A DNA stretch of 64,000 nucleotides from Methanobacterium_B sp963825335 (GCA_963825335.1 CAWGSP010000001.1:2108001-2172000), one strand, 5' to 3'; shown: positions 1-8,946, counted from the stretch's first letter. Notes: a model not told the origin generated them from the sequence alone. Made by a program: numbers and translations.

Positions 1-1455
1 ATCACCTATACTTTCAGATGACCCTAAAAATAGGATACCATTGTTATTTAATGAGTATTCAAATAGTGATAATAATTTCTTCTGTGCTTCGTCTTTAAAG
101 TATATGAGTAAATTTCTGCAGGATATTATGTCCAAATAGGCAAATGGAGGATCTTTTAAGGTGTCGTGGAGTGCGAATATGACTGTATCACGAATATTCT
201 TTTTAATGATGTATTTATCTTCTTTCTTCCAAAAAAATCTGCCCAATCTTTCTTCACTCACATTATTTATTATTGTTTCAGAATATATTCCATCACGAGC
301 TGTTTTAATAGCGTTTGAATCTAAATCTGTCCCAAAAATTTGGATATCTAAATCTATGCTACGTTCATCGATACATTCTCGCAGTATCATGGCGATAGAA
401 TATGCTTCTTCTCCAGTCGAACATCCCGGTACCCACACCCTGATGGTTTCTCTGGGGGATTTATGTCTGATATAATCTGTTATTTTTTCTTTCAGGCTGA
501 CATATGCTTGTGGGTCTCTGAAAAATTCTGTTACATTGATTAAAATATCATTGAATAGCAGATCAATTTCTTTTGGATTACTTTTTAGGTAACGGATGTA
601 ATTCGAAATACTCTGTATTTGATGTAGATTCATTCGTCGACCAATTCGTCGATTTATGGTATTTTCTTTGTATAGTGAAAAATTGTAACCAGTTTTTGAT
701 CTTATTAGTACCAGTATCTTATTTAGTTCCTCAGAAGCTTTATCATCGAGTGAATTTATCCGTTTATTGATATGAACTGAGGTGGTATTGTATGAAATTA
801 GTTTTTTGGGTATTTGTTCGGGTGATAATACGAAGTCTACAAGTCCTGTTTTGATGGCGCTTCGCGGCATGTTATCTGAACCTGCAGTATTTGGATCTTG
901 GACTATGGCCAGTCCTCCACTAGCCTTAACTGCTTTCAAACCTTCTGTTCCATCACTTCCAAATCCTGAGAGAATGATACAGATCGCATTATCCCCCTGG
1001 TCTTCCGCTAGATTTTTGAAAAAATAGTCGATAGGATTTCTGATATGTGGTTTTTCTGCCTTCAAGAGATATAGATTACCGTTCATTATATTGAGGTCAT
1101 TATCAGGCGGGATAACGTAGACATGCTCGGATTCAATTTTCATGCCGTCTTGAATCTGCACAGTTTTCATTGTTGTATAACTACTTAATATGGGTGCAAG
1201 TTTGCTTTTGTAGTTTGGATCCATATGCTGTATAACCACGTAAGCCATTCCATTATTTAGAGACACATTAGAAAATAATTTTTTCAAAGCATCTAACCCC
1301 CCGGCTGATGCACCAATTCCCACGATCGGAAATTTATCAGTTTTAACGAGCATATTGTCTGTTGGTGAATTCTCCAATGTAGGAGCCTCAGTTTCTGGTT
1401 TTTTATGGACTTCTTCCGATTCTTTATGATTTGTTCCTTCGTCTCTTTTATTCAT
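1..1455 (-). CDS. CheB-CheR hybrid signalling protein, partial (3' end outside window)
   Basis: 485 codons are open from an ATG at 1453-1455 to the window edge, so the C-terminus is missing. A charged N-terminal tail of about 40 residues is followed by a CheB methylesterase domain with its catalytic triad visible: Ser50 in GIGASAGG, His77 in VIQHMDP and Asp168 in SGFGSDGTEG. From about residue 240 there is a CheR methyltransferase domain with the S-adenosylmethionine loop GCSTGEEAYSIAMIL. No receiver domain precedes CheB. Family knowledge: such CheB-CheR fusions usually continue into PAS and histidine-kinase domains. The protein probably acts in the cytoplasm as a sensory protein, not in classical flagellar chemotaxis, since no other che gene is near. 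The domain call is firm; the role is inferred. Confidence 0.9.
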   Translation of the reverse strand, partial: MNKRDEGTNHKESEEVHKKPETEAPTLENSPTDNMLVKTDKFPIVGIGASAGGLDALKKLFSNVSLNNGMAYVVIQHMDPNYKSKLAPILSSYTTMKTVQIQDGMKIESEHVYVIPPDNDLNIMNGNLYLLKAEKPHIRNPIDYFFKNLAEDQGDNAICIILSGFGSDGTEGLKAVKASGGLAIVQDPNTAGSDNMPRSAIKTGLVDFVLSPEQIPKKLISYNTTSVHINKRINSLDDKASEELNKILVLIRSKTGYNFSLYKENTINRRIGRRMNLHQIQSISNYIRYLKSNPKEIDLLFNDILINVTEFFRDPQAYVSLKEKITDYIRHKSPRETIRVWVPGCSTGEEAYSIAMILRECIDERSIDLDIQIFGTDLDSNAIKTARDGIYSETIINNVSEERLGRFFWKKEDKYIIKKNIRDTVIFALHDTLKDPPFAYLDIISCRNLLIYFKDEAQKKLLSLFEYSLNNNGILFLGSSESIGD

Positions 1456-1924
1456 AAAAAAAAGCCTCTTGAACTGTATTAAATTTATTGAATAAATTGA
1501 TATTTGCGATTAAATTGTTTCTGCGTTACTATTCATATATTGTTGATTTCAGCATATAAATTTGTTATATCTCTGCATAATCATAAATTATAATTCTCTA
1601 AAATTATAAACTAAAATATCGTTATTTTTTTGATTAACTAATGCAACGATTGAGTTTTTATGTACTAAATTATCTTGAGAGCAGAATATGTGCTTTTTTC
1701 TATTAATATAATAATTAATTTGTAAGTTCATTTGTAAGTGTTGATGATCTTATCCATATTTTTTTTTGCAGAAGATCATAAAATTTATTAATAATGTTCT
1801 GCAATAATATGTAATAGAGTGTTTTAGAGTAAATAATTAGTAGATGAGTAATAATTTAAAATTTAGCATACACTGCTTGTTTATATGAATAAAAAATGAT
1901 CATAACTTCTTGGAGGAAAAAAGT
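1456..1924. other. Intergenic region, promoters only
   Basis: This AT-rich stretch separates the leftward CheB-CheR gene from the rightward YHS gene. It must hold two divergent promoters. I see no open frame with a ribosome site and no clear repeat. Confidence 0.5.
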
Positions 1925-2068
1925 ATGGCTGTAGACCCAATTTGTAAAATGGAAGTCGATGAGAATAATGCAGAGTATGAATGTGATTATAAAGGCAAAA
2001 AATTTTACTTCTGTGCTGCTGGATGTAAAAAAACCTTCGAAGAAAATCCTGAAAAATACATTGATTAA
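1925..2068 (+). CDS. YHS-domain metal-binding miniprotein
   Basis: This 47-residue protein begins MAVDPICKM and contains FYFCAAGCKKTFEENPEKY, the hallmark of YHS/TRASH domains. Its cysteines (one near residue 7 and a C-x3-C pair near residues 30-34) can bind a metal ion such as copper, zinc or silver. Small stand-alone YHS proteins are usually metal chaperones or sensors, or match the N-terminal domains of copper P-type ATPases. A strong site (TTGGAGG) lies about 9 bases before the ATG. A response regulator follows after 62 bases in the same direction and may be co-transcribed. The metal is not readable from sequence. Confidence 0.85.
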   Translation: MAVDPICKMEVDENNAEYECDYKGKKFYFCAAGCKKTFEENPEKYID

Positions 2069-2130
2069 ACAATTATAAATTATATCATTGAATGAATCTT
2101 TAAATTTTTTTTAAAAACCAAGGTTCAATA

Positions 2131-2574
2131 ATGAAAGATATCAAAGTACTCATTGTAGAAGACAATCCTGGTGATATTGTTCTGATAGAGAGTATGCTAA
2201 ATAGTATAGTTGATGTTCCATTTAAAGTTACCACTGCCGGTAGGTTGGATGATGGATTGAAATTTTTATTGAAAGATAAATTTGATATTATAATGCTAGA
2301 CCTATGTTTACCAGACAGCGAAGGTATTGACACATTTAATATTATGAAATATAATGCCCCGAATATACCAATAATTGTATTGACCGGTCTTAAGAATGAT
2401 ATATTTGCTGTTAGTGCTGTTGGCCGGGGTGCTCATGACTATCTGGTTAAAGATGAAGTGGATAGTGAACATTTGGTCCGTTCAATAACAAATGCTATCG
2501 ATGGTAAAGATTTTGGGAATGAATTAAATAAAACAAGCAGTAAATTTCATTTGACCAATGGGCCAGTTGAATAA
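2131..2574 (+). CDS. Receiver-only response regulator (CheY-like)
   Basis: This 147-residue protein is a single receiver domain with a short polar tail and no output domain. The acidic pocket (Glu10, Asp11), the phospho-acceptor Asp57 in MLDLCLPD, the switch Thr85 in VLTGL and Lys107 in DYLVKDE are all present, so it should accept a phosphoryl group from a histidine kinase. Single-domain regulators with the DNPGD start are common in methanogen phosphorelays with PAS histidine kinases. A partner kinase may be the CheB-CheR hybrid upstream on the other strand, but this is inferred from position only. A second protein of the same kind is encoded at 16260. Confidence 0.9.
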   Translation: MKDIKVLIVEDNPGDIVLIESMLNSIVDVPFKVTTAGRLDDGLKFLLKDKFDIIMLDLCLPDSEGIDTFNIMKYNAPNIPIIVLTGLKNDIFAVSAVGRGAHDYLVKDEVDSEHLVRSITNAIDGKDFGNELNKTSSKFHLTNGPVE

Positions 2575-2689
2575 TTAATTTTGATCATATTTTACACGAT
2601 GATATTTCAGAATAACCATGATGATTTGCTTTTTTCAATTTAATTCTACTATTAGATGTCGGCTAACAAGTCTAATGTGCTAATTTTTT

Positions 2690-3088
2690 TTATTTGATGA
2701 TAGTATAATTTTCAATTTCTATGTGATAACCGTCTTCAAATATCATGGTTAGATTATATTGTGGCCCGGTTAAGTTACCTGTGTCAGCTAAAAACTCATC
2801 ATGCCAGTTCTCATATTCTAAAAACTGTTTGTTGATCAAATTTCCATACTCGACTTGAATGTAGACATTATCGAGCATTTTATCTTGTTTTATGAATTGA
2901 ATATGGCCTGCAGAGATGATAATTTTTATTTCTTCATTATTTCCATTCGAAGATTTGAAGGTGAAAATAAATCGATTCAATGACCCGAAATTTTCTGTGA
3001 TAAAATCTGTTAATTTACTACCCTTCGCCCTGTCCAATCCTGTGAAATCTTCATCAACAAACTGTTCTAACACATTTTCTTCTTGCAT
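2690..3088 (-). CDS. Hypothetical acidic protein
   Basis: The 132-residue product is acidic, has no signal peptide, membrane segment or cysteine cluster, and matches no family I recognise. The second half alternates hydrophobic and polar residues, as in a mainly beta domain. The long open frame and its placement after another leftward gene of unknown function support it as real. The spacing of about 80 bases to the upstream gene would permit co-transcription. Confidence 0.6.
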   Translation of the reverse strand: MQEENVLEQFVDEDFTGLDRAKGSKLTDFITENFGSLNRFIFTFKSSNGNNEEIKIIISAGHIQFIKQDKMLDNVYIQVEYGNLINKQFLEYENWHDEFLADTGNLTGPQYNLTMIFEDGYHIEIENYTIIK

Positions 3089-3171
3089 ACTTAACCGACC
3101 CTTTTTTTTGTTTAGATTAGTTCCATCTAATTTTTTTATAAAAATTAAATATAAAATAAATATTTTTTGGT

Positions 3172-3672
3172 TTACCCGTATTCTGGGTAATGTTCTGCTG
3201 ATTTCTGGCTTAAAAACTTGTCAAGTTCTTCTTCGAATCTGCTTTTTATTGCATTGTACAGTGTTTCGTATAATGGTATGAAATCATCAGGATTATTTGG
3301 ATCGATCGTAAATTCCTTCTTTTCTTTAGCCAATCGGACTGCGTAGTTATCATTGTCTTTTTTGAGTGCTAAATCAAATATATAAGTCATAGCAGGGTTA
3401 ACTTCATTTTCTTTGAGGTATAGGTTCACTCCCATTCCGTAGTGCCATGATGTGTCGGCATCGATCAACACAGCATCACGTGGGTGGGCTTCTTGAGCTT
3501 TACCCTGGTCATCGGGAGGACGATAATATTGGATTTCATCATAATCACATTCAAGATAATCTGCAAGTCCCCTACCTAATTTGATTGCGAATTCTATGCT
3601 TTTCCATCTGTAATCCTTGAAATCTTCTTCGGCCTTAGTATAAATCTTGTTCAACTCTTCAAATTTGGTCAT
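3172..3672 (-). CDS. Hypothetical cytoplasmic protein
   Basis: This 166-residue protein starts after a strong GGGAGGAT ribosome site. The N-terminus reads as an amphipathic helix, the middle as a globular domain (ADTSWHYGMGVNLYL), and the C-terminus as a charged helix ending in HYPEYG. It has no membrane segment or known motif. It lies just downstream of the M42 peptidase on the same strand, with only about 36 bases between them, so it may be the last gene of that operon. Function unknown. Confidence 0.7.
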   Translation of the reverse strand: MTKFEELNKIYTKAEEDFKDYRWKSIEFAIKLGRGLADYLECDYDEIQYYRPPDDQGKAQEAHPRDAVLIDADTSWHYGMGVNLYLKENEVNPAMTYIFDLALKKDNDNYAVRLAKEKKEFTIDPNNPDDFIPLYETLYNAIKSRFEEELDKFLSQKSAEHYPEYG

Positions 3673-3708
3673 ATTACTATCCTCCCAGGTTCTATACCAC
3701 TTTTCGGA

Positions 3709-4737
3709 TTAAAATTTCTTTAAAACAGCTAAGATAAGTTTAACAGAATTTTCCACATCTTCCATATGGATTACACTCACAGGTGTATGGATGTACCTCG
3801 ATGGTGGAGATATTACTCCTGTTGGTATTCCTTGGCGTGTGAGATGTATGGCAGTACCATCTGTTGTTCCTCCCTCACTAACTTCTAGTTGATACGGAAT
3901 ATTTTCTTCTTCTGCAGTAGATATTAATAACTTTTTTATCATTTGATGAGTAATTAAGCCGTCTCCACTGCCGTCGGCCAGTACAATTGCTGGACCTTTA
4001 CCTGCTTTTGATGTTGCTTCTTCTTCTTTTACTCCAGGATGATCTCCGGCTATTGTAACGTCTACTGCTAATGCCATGTCGGGATTTATACTGAAAGCAG
4101 ATGTTTTCGCGCCTTTGAGTCCCACTTCTTCTTGTACAGTGCCCACACCATAAATTGTGGCTTTGGTATCCAGTTGTTTCAATACTTCTATGATGATGGC
4201 ACATCCCACACGGTTGTCCAATGCCTTTCCTTTAACCAGTGAATTTCCCAATTCTTCAAATTCTTGTTTGATTATAATAGGATCTCCTATATTGACCTTT
4301 TTCTGTGCATCTTCCCTGCTTGTGGCACCTATATCAATGAACATTTTATCGTATTCTAAAATTTTTTCCCTTTCACTTTTTTTCATTATATGAGGAGGTT
4401 TTGAACCTATAACTCCATTTATATTACCATTTTTTGTTGGTATGTATACTGCCTGGTTTAGCAGCATTTGATCGTTAATCCCACCTATTTTTGAGAATTT
4501 AATAAATCCATGCTCATCAATATATCTTACCATGAGACCTATTTCATCCATATGTGCGGCTAGCATGATTTTTTTACCGTTGGGTTCGCCATTTTTAATT
4601 GCGATTAAATTACCCATCTCATCGATTTTAATCTCATCAACAACATCATCGAGTTCTTTGAAGATGATTTCCCTTACATTCTCTTCGAAACCTGATACAC
4701 CCGGAGCATTAGATAATCTTTTCAATAATTCTTTCAT
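3709..4737 (-). CDS. M42-family metalloaminopeptidase
   Basis: At 342 residues the length fits the family. M42 enzymes are cytoplasmic dinuclear metal aminopeptidases, often large tetrahedral assemblies, that trim peptides. Visible motifs are AAHMDEIG (metal ligand His62, then Asp64), ALDNRVGC, TVQEEVGLKGA with the catalytic and ligand glutamates, VDVTIAGDHPG, and the C-terminal TPVSVIHMED histidine region. I prefer the ATG at 4737, because GAGGGAG lies 9 bases before it; ATGs at 4746 and 4755 are possible, and the latter would overlap the stop of the gene upstream. That tight junction with the transglutaminase-like gene points to one operon and to a role in peptide breakdown. Confidence 0.9.
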   Translation of the reverse strand: MKELLKRLSNAPGVSGFEENVREIIFKELDDVVDEIKIDEMGNLIAIKNGEPNGKKIMLAAHMDEIGLMVRYIDEHGFIKFSKIGGINDQMLLNQAVYIPTKNGNINGVIGSKPPHIMKKSEREKILEYDKMFIDIGATSREDAQKKVNIGDPIIIKQEFEELGNSLVKGKALDNRVGCAIIIEVLKQLDTKATIYGVGTVQEEVGLKGAKTSAFSINPDMALAVDVTIAGDHPGVKEEEATSKAGKGPAIVLADGSGDGLITHQMIKKLLISTAEEENIPYQLEVSEGGTTDGTAIHLTRQGIPTGVISPPSRYIHTPVSVIHMEDVENSVKLILAVLKKF

Positions 4738-4751
4738 AGTGTTCATCTCCC

Positions 4752-6128
4752 TCATAATTCTTTATCAATAGTTTCACATCCACCCGATGAATCTATCTTA
4801 ATTTTGAGTCTGTCCCAAAAACCCAGAGCTTCCAATTCATATAATGGTATGTGGTCTCGGAATATCTCATTATACATTCTGCCCTTGGCATTAGTCTTTT
4901 CCTTCTTCATATCGTCGCAGTATATCCTTAAGATTTGATTTGGGATATATTCTATTGCAAGTTCTAGAGCGTGTCTGCCAATATTATTGCAGATAGTTTC
5001 TTTGGGTAAATCTGTATTGAACCATTTATCAAATTTTTTCTTATTGATCAATAATTCTAATGGTATAAACTTAGGAGTGCTATGTTTGTACAGGATATTA
5101 TATGGATCGTCACCGTGTGAAAGGTAGAATTCATGGGTGCTGTCGTATACAAAGTGGGGCATAGCATGTCCGCACCGCTCCTCCAATAACACAGGAACGT
5201 TTATGGTCCTGAGTATATTACGGAAAAATCCTGTCGTACCATAACATCCAGCTGTAAAATGTTGGAGTACATCGTTATAATGTGTTCCGGTGATAATTCT
5301 TTCAACTGGTGGAAAACCCTGATACTGCCAGTATTTAACGTAGTTCTCTTGGGTGTTATCACTTTTGAAATGATTTAACTGGTCCCTACACCAGCCTAAT
5401 ATTCTTCCTACTGTACCCCAGCGCGTGATGCTGATCAATTTTTCTTGGTCTAGATAATCATAGGTTCTTACAGGATCTCCTGGTGTTGCTGAACCATGGC
5501 TGAATAATGATTCATGGCTCTTATATATCGAGTAAAGATCTTCTGATTGGGAATATTCGAAAAGGCTTTTGCTGTCTAAAAAATATGCTAACTGTTGAGG
5601 ATTGTACCTTAAAATCGACCAGTGAACCAATCTGTCAATTTCAACCCTTAATGAATGTGCAACATAATTAATATAGTACTGCCATGCAACATCGGGTTTA
5701 AGCTCTGTTGATAGTACAATATCTTGACCAGATGTGGTTACACTACAATCAGGTGCATCATTCAGCCCGGTTAATATGTCTAGGAGCATCTTCCAAAATG
5801 TCTTTGATAATTCCTGTTTTTGGTCCTTATGCCAAGAATTGTAATTGGATGGTTTTCCATTAGATTGTTCTGTTGAATCACCACCACGCCATACTATTGC
5901 ATCTGCAACTTTAGAATTGTTTAACAACCAACCATCAAATAATTCGAATAAATATTCTTCGTTATCTGTAAAAAATTTTTCAAGTTCACTGTACGTTGTA
6001 TAATTGCCTTTAACCAGAAAATTTCCTAGTTTTTGGCTGTAATCCTTTTTAAGTGGTGTAAGTGATTCATGTTGATCCTTTGATATGGTTCGATCTTCGT
6101 AAAGTTTATTGATAATATCCGGAATCAT
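4752..6128 (-). CDS. Transglutaminase-like (papain-fold) protein, function unknown
   Basis: The 458-residue product has no signal peptide. Around residues 290-345 the sequence AGCYGTTGFFRNILRTINVP, then GHAMPHF, then SHGDDPYN gives a Cys-His-Asp order typical of the transglutaminase-like cysteine fold, near residues 295, 321 and 341. The N-terminal 250 residues are rich in aromatic residues and match nothing I recognise. Members of this fold in prokaryotes are mostly proteases or peptide-modifying enzymes. The start chosen (ATG 6128) has GTGGGGG about 10 bases upstream; a GTG at 6146 overlaps that site. It abuts the M42 peptidase gene and diverges from arginine deiminase. The fold call is moderate and the activity unknown. 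Confidence 0.7.
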   Translation of the reverse strand: MIPDIINKLYEDRTISKDQHESLTPLKKDYSQKLGNFLVKGNYTTYSELEKFFTDNEEYLFELFDGWLLNNSKVADAIVWRGGDSTEQSNGKPSNYNSWHKDQKQELSKTFWKMLLDILTGLNDAPDCSVTTSGQDIVLSTELKPDVAWQYYINYVAHSLRVEIDRLVHWSILRYNPQQLAYFLDSKSLFEYSQSEDLYSIYKSHESLFSHGSATPGDPVRTYDYLDQEKLISITRWGTVGRILGWCRDQLNHFKSDNTQENYVKYWQYQGFPPVERIITGTHYNDVLQHFTAGCYGTTGFFRNILRTINVPVLLEERCGHAMPHFVYDSTHEFYLSHGDDPYNILYKHSTPKFIPLELLINKKKFDKWFNTDLPKETICNNIGRHALELAIEYIPNQILRIYCDDMKKEKTNAKGRMYNEIFRDHIPLYELEALGFWDRLKIKIDSSGGCETIDKEL

Positions 6129-6277
6129 AACTTGATAAACCCCCACAAAAATGAATTAGTTACATTTATTATATACCACATTAACTATATAAATTATGGT
6201 GAATAAGGATGTTTTAAGTTGGTTTAAGCCTAAATAATTTTTTTGAATATATTTTTCAATAAATATATAGGAGAAAT

Positions 6278-7576
6278 ATGAAAGCCAAAATAAAATCAGA
6301 ATATGACCACCTAAGAGAAGTTGCTATCCACACACCCGGATTGGAAATGTATTTCGGACTGCTAGACCCATTTGCATCGTTATACGAGAGATCGTTCAGC
6401 ATGTACGATGCTGTGCACGAACACAAACTGTTAGCCCACACATTAAAACATGAATTCAAAGTCAACATAATCCATCTTAAAGATACCATCATAAAAAATG
6501 CCGACCAAAAACCCATGATAAGGGAGGACTTGATCAGACTCGCCCAAAATAACACAACATTTACTGGTGATAAACAAGAAGTCAGAAGGGCTGAGGAAGA
6601 ATATTCTAAGAATAGAAATGTATTAGATTCGAATTATTATTTCAATACATTTCTACTAAATCCTCAGATTGAACTCGAATCTGGAAAGGGTACCAGGATG
6701 ATACATCTTCATGTCACCGAGAAGGAACCCTTATCAAACTTATATTTCATGAGAGATCAGCAGACAGTAACAGATAAAGGAATGGTACTTTCATCTATGT
6801 CTAAACCACAAAGACAGAGGGAACCGGAGATAACTAAATTGCTTTGGAATTCACTTAAAATTCCCATTACCCACGAGATCAGCAAACCCGGAACTTTCGA
6901 AGGTGGAGATTTCATACCATTAAATAAATTTGCACTCATTGGATTAGGTGATCGCACCAACCATTTGGGTGTTGATCAGATGCTCAAACATGGCGTGGGT
7001 TACGACGAAATAGGTGTGGTTCACCAGCCCACCAATCCACTGCTACCAGGGAACTGTACCGATCCAATGATAAACATGCATTTAGATACATACATCAACA
7101 TAGCATCGGATTGTGTTGCTGTGGGATGTGAAAACTTACTCAAGAATGCTAAGGTAGATGTTTATCAAAGAGAATCAGAGGGTGTTTATATTAAATCAGA
7201 AACAACCAATTTGAATGATTATATGATTTCTAAAGGATTTGATACGATAAAAATTACCACACTCGAACAAATGGCCTATGCATCAAATTTTCTGTGTATT
7301 AAAAACGGCACAATTTTGACTGTTGAATCAGATAAACTTGTCAAGGAGGTTATTAACAGTCTCAAAGATAAGACAAAACAATATCCTGATACCTATGATG
7401 CACTTCTATATCAGGTTAAAAAAGATTATAAATATCTGCGCGATGAAGGACAGTTTTTCCCGCATAAAAAGGAGATATATCAAAATGATATTGATGCATA
7501 TCCATTGAACTTACAAAATCTTACAGGTGGATATGGTGGTGCACACTGTATGACAAGTGCTATTAAACGAAACTGA
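6278..7576 (+). CDS. arcA: Arginine deiminase
   Basis: The enzyme hydrolyses arginine to citrulline and ammonia in the cytoplasm. The 432-residue protein keeps the guanidine-deiminase signature set: FMRDQQ (about residue 160), FEGGDFIPL, GLGDRTN, the MHLDT histidine-aspartate pair (about residue 269) and the C-terminal GGYGGAHCMT with the nucleophilic cysteine (about residue 423). Length and motif order fit bacterial ArcA better than agmatine or peptidyl-arginine deiminases. A GGAG site precedes the ATG. Carbamate kinase follows 38 bases later, so the two probably form an operon. Ornithine carbamoyltransferase, the middle step, is not in the window and could be the biosynthetic argF product. 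Confidence 0.9.
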   Translation: MKAKIKSEYDHLREVAIHTPGLEMYFGLLDPFASLYERSFSMYDAVHEHKLLAHTLKHEFKVNIIHLKDTIIKNADQKPMIREDLIRLAQNNTTFTGDKQEVRRAEEEYSKNRNVLDSNYYFNTFLLNPQIELESGKGTRMIHLHVTEKEPLSNLYFMRDQQTVTDKGMVLSSMSKPQRQREPEITKLLWNSLKIPITHEISKPGTFEGGDFIPLNKFALIGLGDRTNHLGVDQMLKHGVGYDEIGVVHQPTNPLLPGNCTDPMINMHLDTYINIASDCVAVGCENLLKNAKVDVYQRESEGVYIKSETTNLNDYMISKGFDTIKITTLEQMAYASNFLCIKNGTILTVESDKLVKEVINSLKDKTKQYPDTYDALLYQVKKDYKYLRDEGQFFPHKKEIYQNDIDAYPLNLQNLTGGYGGAHCMTSAIKRN

Positions 7577-7614
7577 ATGAAAAAAATTGGGGTGATATTA
7601 TAGATTCTACAAAA

Positions 7615-8544
7615 ATGGTTGTATCGCTTGGTGGAAACGTTATCCACGAACCTAATAAGGGATCGTCTAGAGAACAGTTGGACAAGGTCAAACAGGCAGC
7701 AGAAATAATAGTTGAAATGCTTAAAGATAATTATCATATCGCATTGACCCATGGTAACGGTCCACAAGTAGGTAACATTCTATTAGCATACGATTTTGCC
7801 AAGCAAACAGTTCCTCCCATGCCTCTAGATGTTTGTGTGGCTGAAACACAAGGAATGATAGGTTACATGTTGCAGATGTCTTTGATCAATGCTTTAAACC
7901 ATGCAAAAATTAATAAGTCTGTTGTGCCTATCATCACCCAGACCATTATTAAAGGTACCGACACCAGGTTGAGGATGTCTTCAAAACCTATCGGACCATA
8001 TTATACTGGTGTAGAAGCATCAAATCTGCGACAAGATCGAGGATGGGTATTGGTTGATGAGAGTGGTAGAGGTTATCGTAGGGTAGTGCCATCACCTTTT
8101 CCAATAGGATTCATCGAAGAACAATCCATCAAAACTAATTATGAAAACGGTAACTTAGTGATAGCAGCAGGAGGGGGAGGTATCCCCGTTATGATCAATA
8201 AATCAGGCATTTTCCAAGGAGTAGAAGCTGTTGTTGATAAGGATCATACAGCATCACGTTTAGCAACTTTACTCGATACAGAAATACTACTTACCATCAC
8301 AGATGTTGATAAGATCGATCTTAACTATGGAAAGGCCAACCAGACATGCATAGATCATATGACAGTTTTAGAGGCCAAAGAAAATCTAATCAAAGGACAG
8401 TTTCCACCGGGAAATATGGGACCAAAAATAGAATCATCAATAAATTTTATAGAAAATGGTGGTAAAAAGGCCATTATAACCTCATTAGGACACTGTCTAG
8501 AATCATTAAAGGGAAATGCCGGTACAACAATAACACTCGAATAA
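7615..8544 (+). CDS. arcC: Carbamate kinase
   Basis: This enzyme makes ATP from carbamoyl phosphate and ADP, the energy-yielding last step of the arginine deiminase pathway. The 309-residue protein has the amino-acid-kinase motifs VVSLGGNVIHEP at the start, THGNGPQVG, AGGGGIPV and the DKDHTASRLA region, and is of family length. The ATG at 7615 has no ribosome site at a normal distance: the GGGGTGAT at 7589-7596 lies 18 bases away. An in-frame ATT (7597) or ATA (7600) just after that site could be the true start and would add the few residues most homologues have before the first strand. The product call is firm; the start is open. Confidence 0.92.
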   Translation: MVVSLGGNVIHEPNKGSSREQLDKVKQAAEIIVEMLKDNYHIALTHGNGPQVGNILLAYDFAKQTVPPMPLDVCVAETQGMIGYMLQMSLINALNHAKINKSVVPIITQTIIKGTDTRLRMSSKPIGPYYTGVEASNLRQDRGWVLVDESGRGYRRVVPSPFPIGFIEEQSIKTNYENGNLVIAAGGGGIPVMINKSGIFQGVEAVVDKDHTASRLATLLDTEILLTITDVDKIDLNYGKANQTCIDHMTVLEAKENLIKGQFPPGNMGPKIESSINFIENGGKKAIITSLGHCLESLKGNAGTTITLE

Positions 8545-8608
8545 TAATTATTTTTTGTGTTAAAAATATCTGCAGGAAAAAAATAAAAGAATATTTGAAT
8601 AAACCCAA

Positions 8609-8845
8609 TTAATGTCTTTTTTTGGTAACTCCCGGAGTTCTAGGAGTCGCTTCTTTATTACTAGCTGAAGGTCCGCTTTTATGTGCAAGTGGATCAATAT
8701 CTTTGCCCTTATTTTGCTCGATCCTATCAGACTCCACAGTTACAGATTTCGACAGAAGTTCAGGGTTTGAACCATCAACAAATTTACATTCCTTGGTTAT
8801 TTTCTTTTTTTTACTTAAATCTGTCTCACATTCTTCTTTGGCCAT
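8609..8845 (-). CDS. Small lysine-rich hydrophilic protein
   Basis: I start this 78-residue protein at the ATG at 8845 (MAKEECETDL) because GGGTGAT lies 3 bases upstream; an earlier ATG at 8884 is possible. It has many Lys, Ser, Asp and Glu residues, two cysteines near the start and a basic tail (TPGVTKKRH), with no hydrophobic core, so it is probably disordered. A rightward frame covers the same bases, but it lacks a ribosome site and reads as a shadow. A tandem ACAYC motif and a 20-bp palindrome lie directly upstream, suggesting tight control. Function unknown. Confidence 0.6.
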   Translation of the reverse strand: MAKEECETDLSKKKKITKECKFVDGSNPELLSKSVTVESDRIEQNKGKDIDPLAHKSGPSASNKEATPRTPGVTKKRH

Positions 8846-8907
8846 CAAATCACCCATTTTTGATATACTATGTATAGTAGTCATAAATCTTTTCTAATAT
8901 ATGTATT

Positions 8908-8926
8908 CACACCTTATTACACCATA
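8908..8926 (-). promoter_or_regulatory. Tandem ACAYC/ACACC operator-like motif, copy A
   Basis: The top strand reads CACACCTTATTACACCATA: two ACACC boxes 10 bases apart, one helical turn. It lies 63 bases upstream of the gene ending at 8609, next to the palindrome at 8927-8946. Four more copies occur at 12169, 12295, 19055 and 20950, all beside small or stress genes. Confidence 0.45.
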
Positions 8927-8946
8927 TAACATCATATATGATGTTA
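8927..8946. promoter_or_regulatory. 20-bp perfect palindrome, candidate operator
   Basis: The sequence TAACATCATATATGATGTTA is its own reverse complement over all 20 bases. It abuts copy A of the tandem motif, in the space between the leftward gene at 8845 and the rightward ferritin-like gene at 9085, so it could bind a dimeric regulator of either. Confidence 0.45.

Noticed and set aside
8622..8897. Rightward open frame of 91 codons opposite the lysine-rich gene
   Set aside because: It has no ribosome site or TATA box and reads as a shadow; the leftward frame has GGGTGAT just before its ATG.
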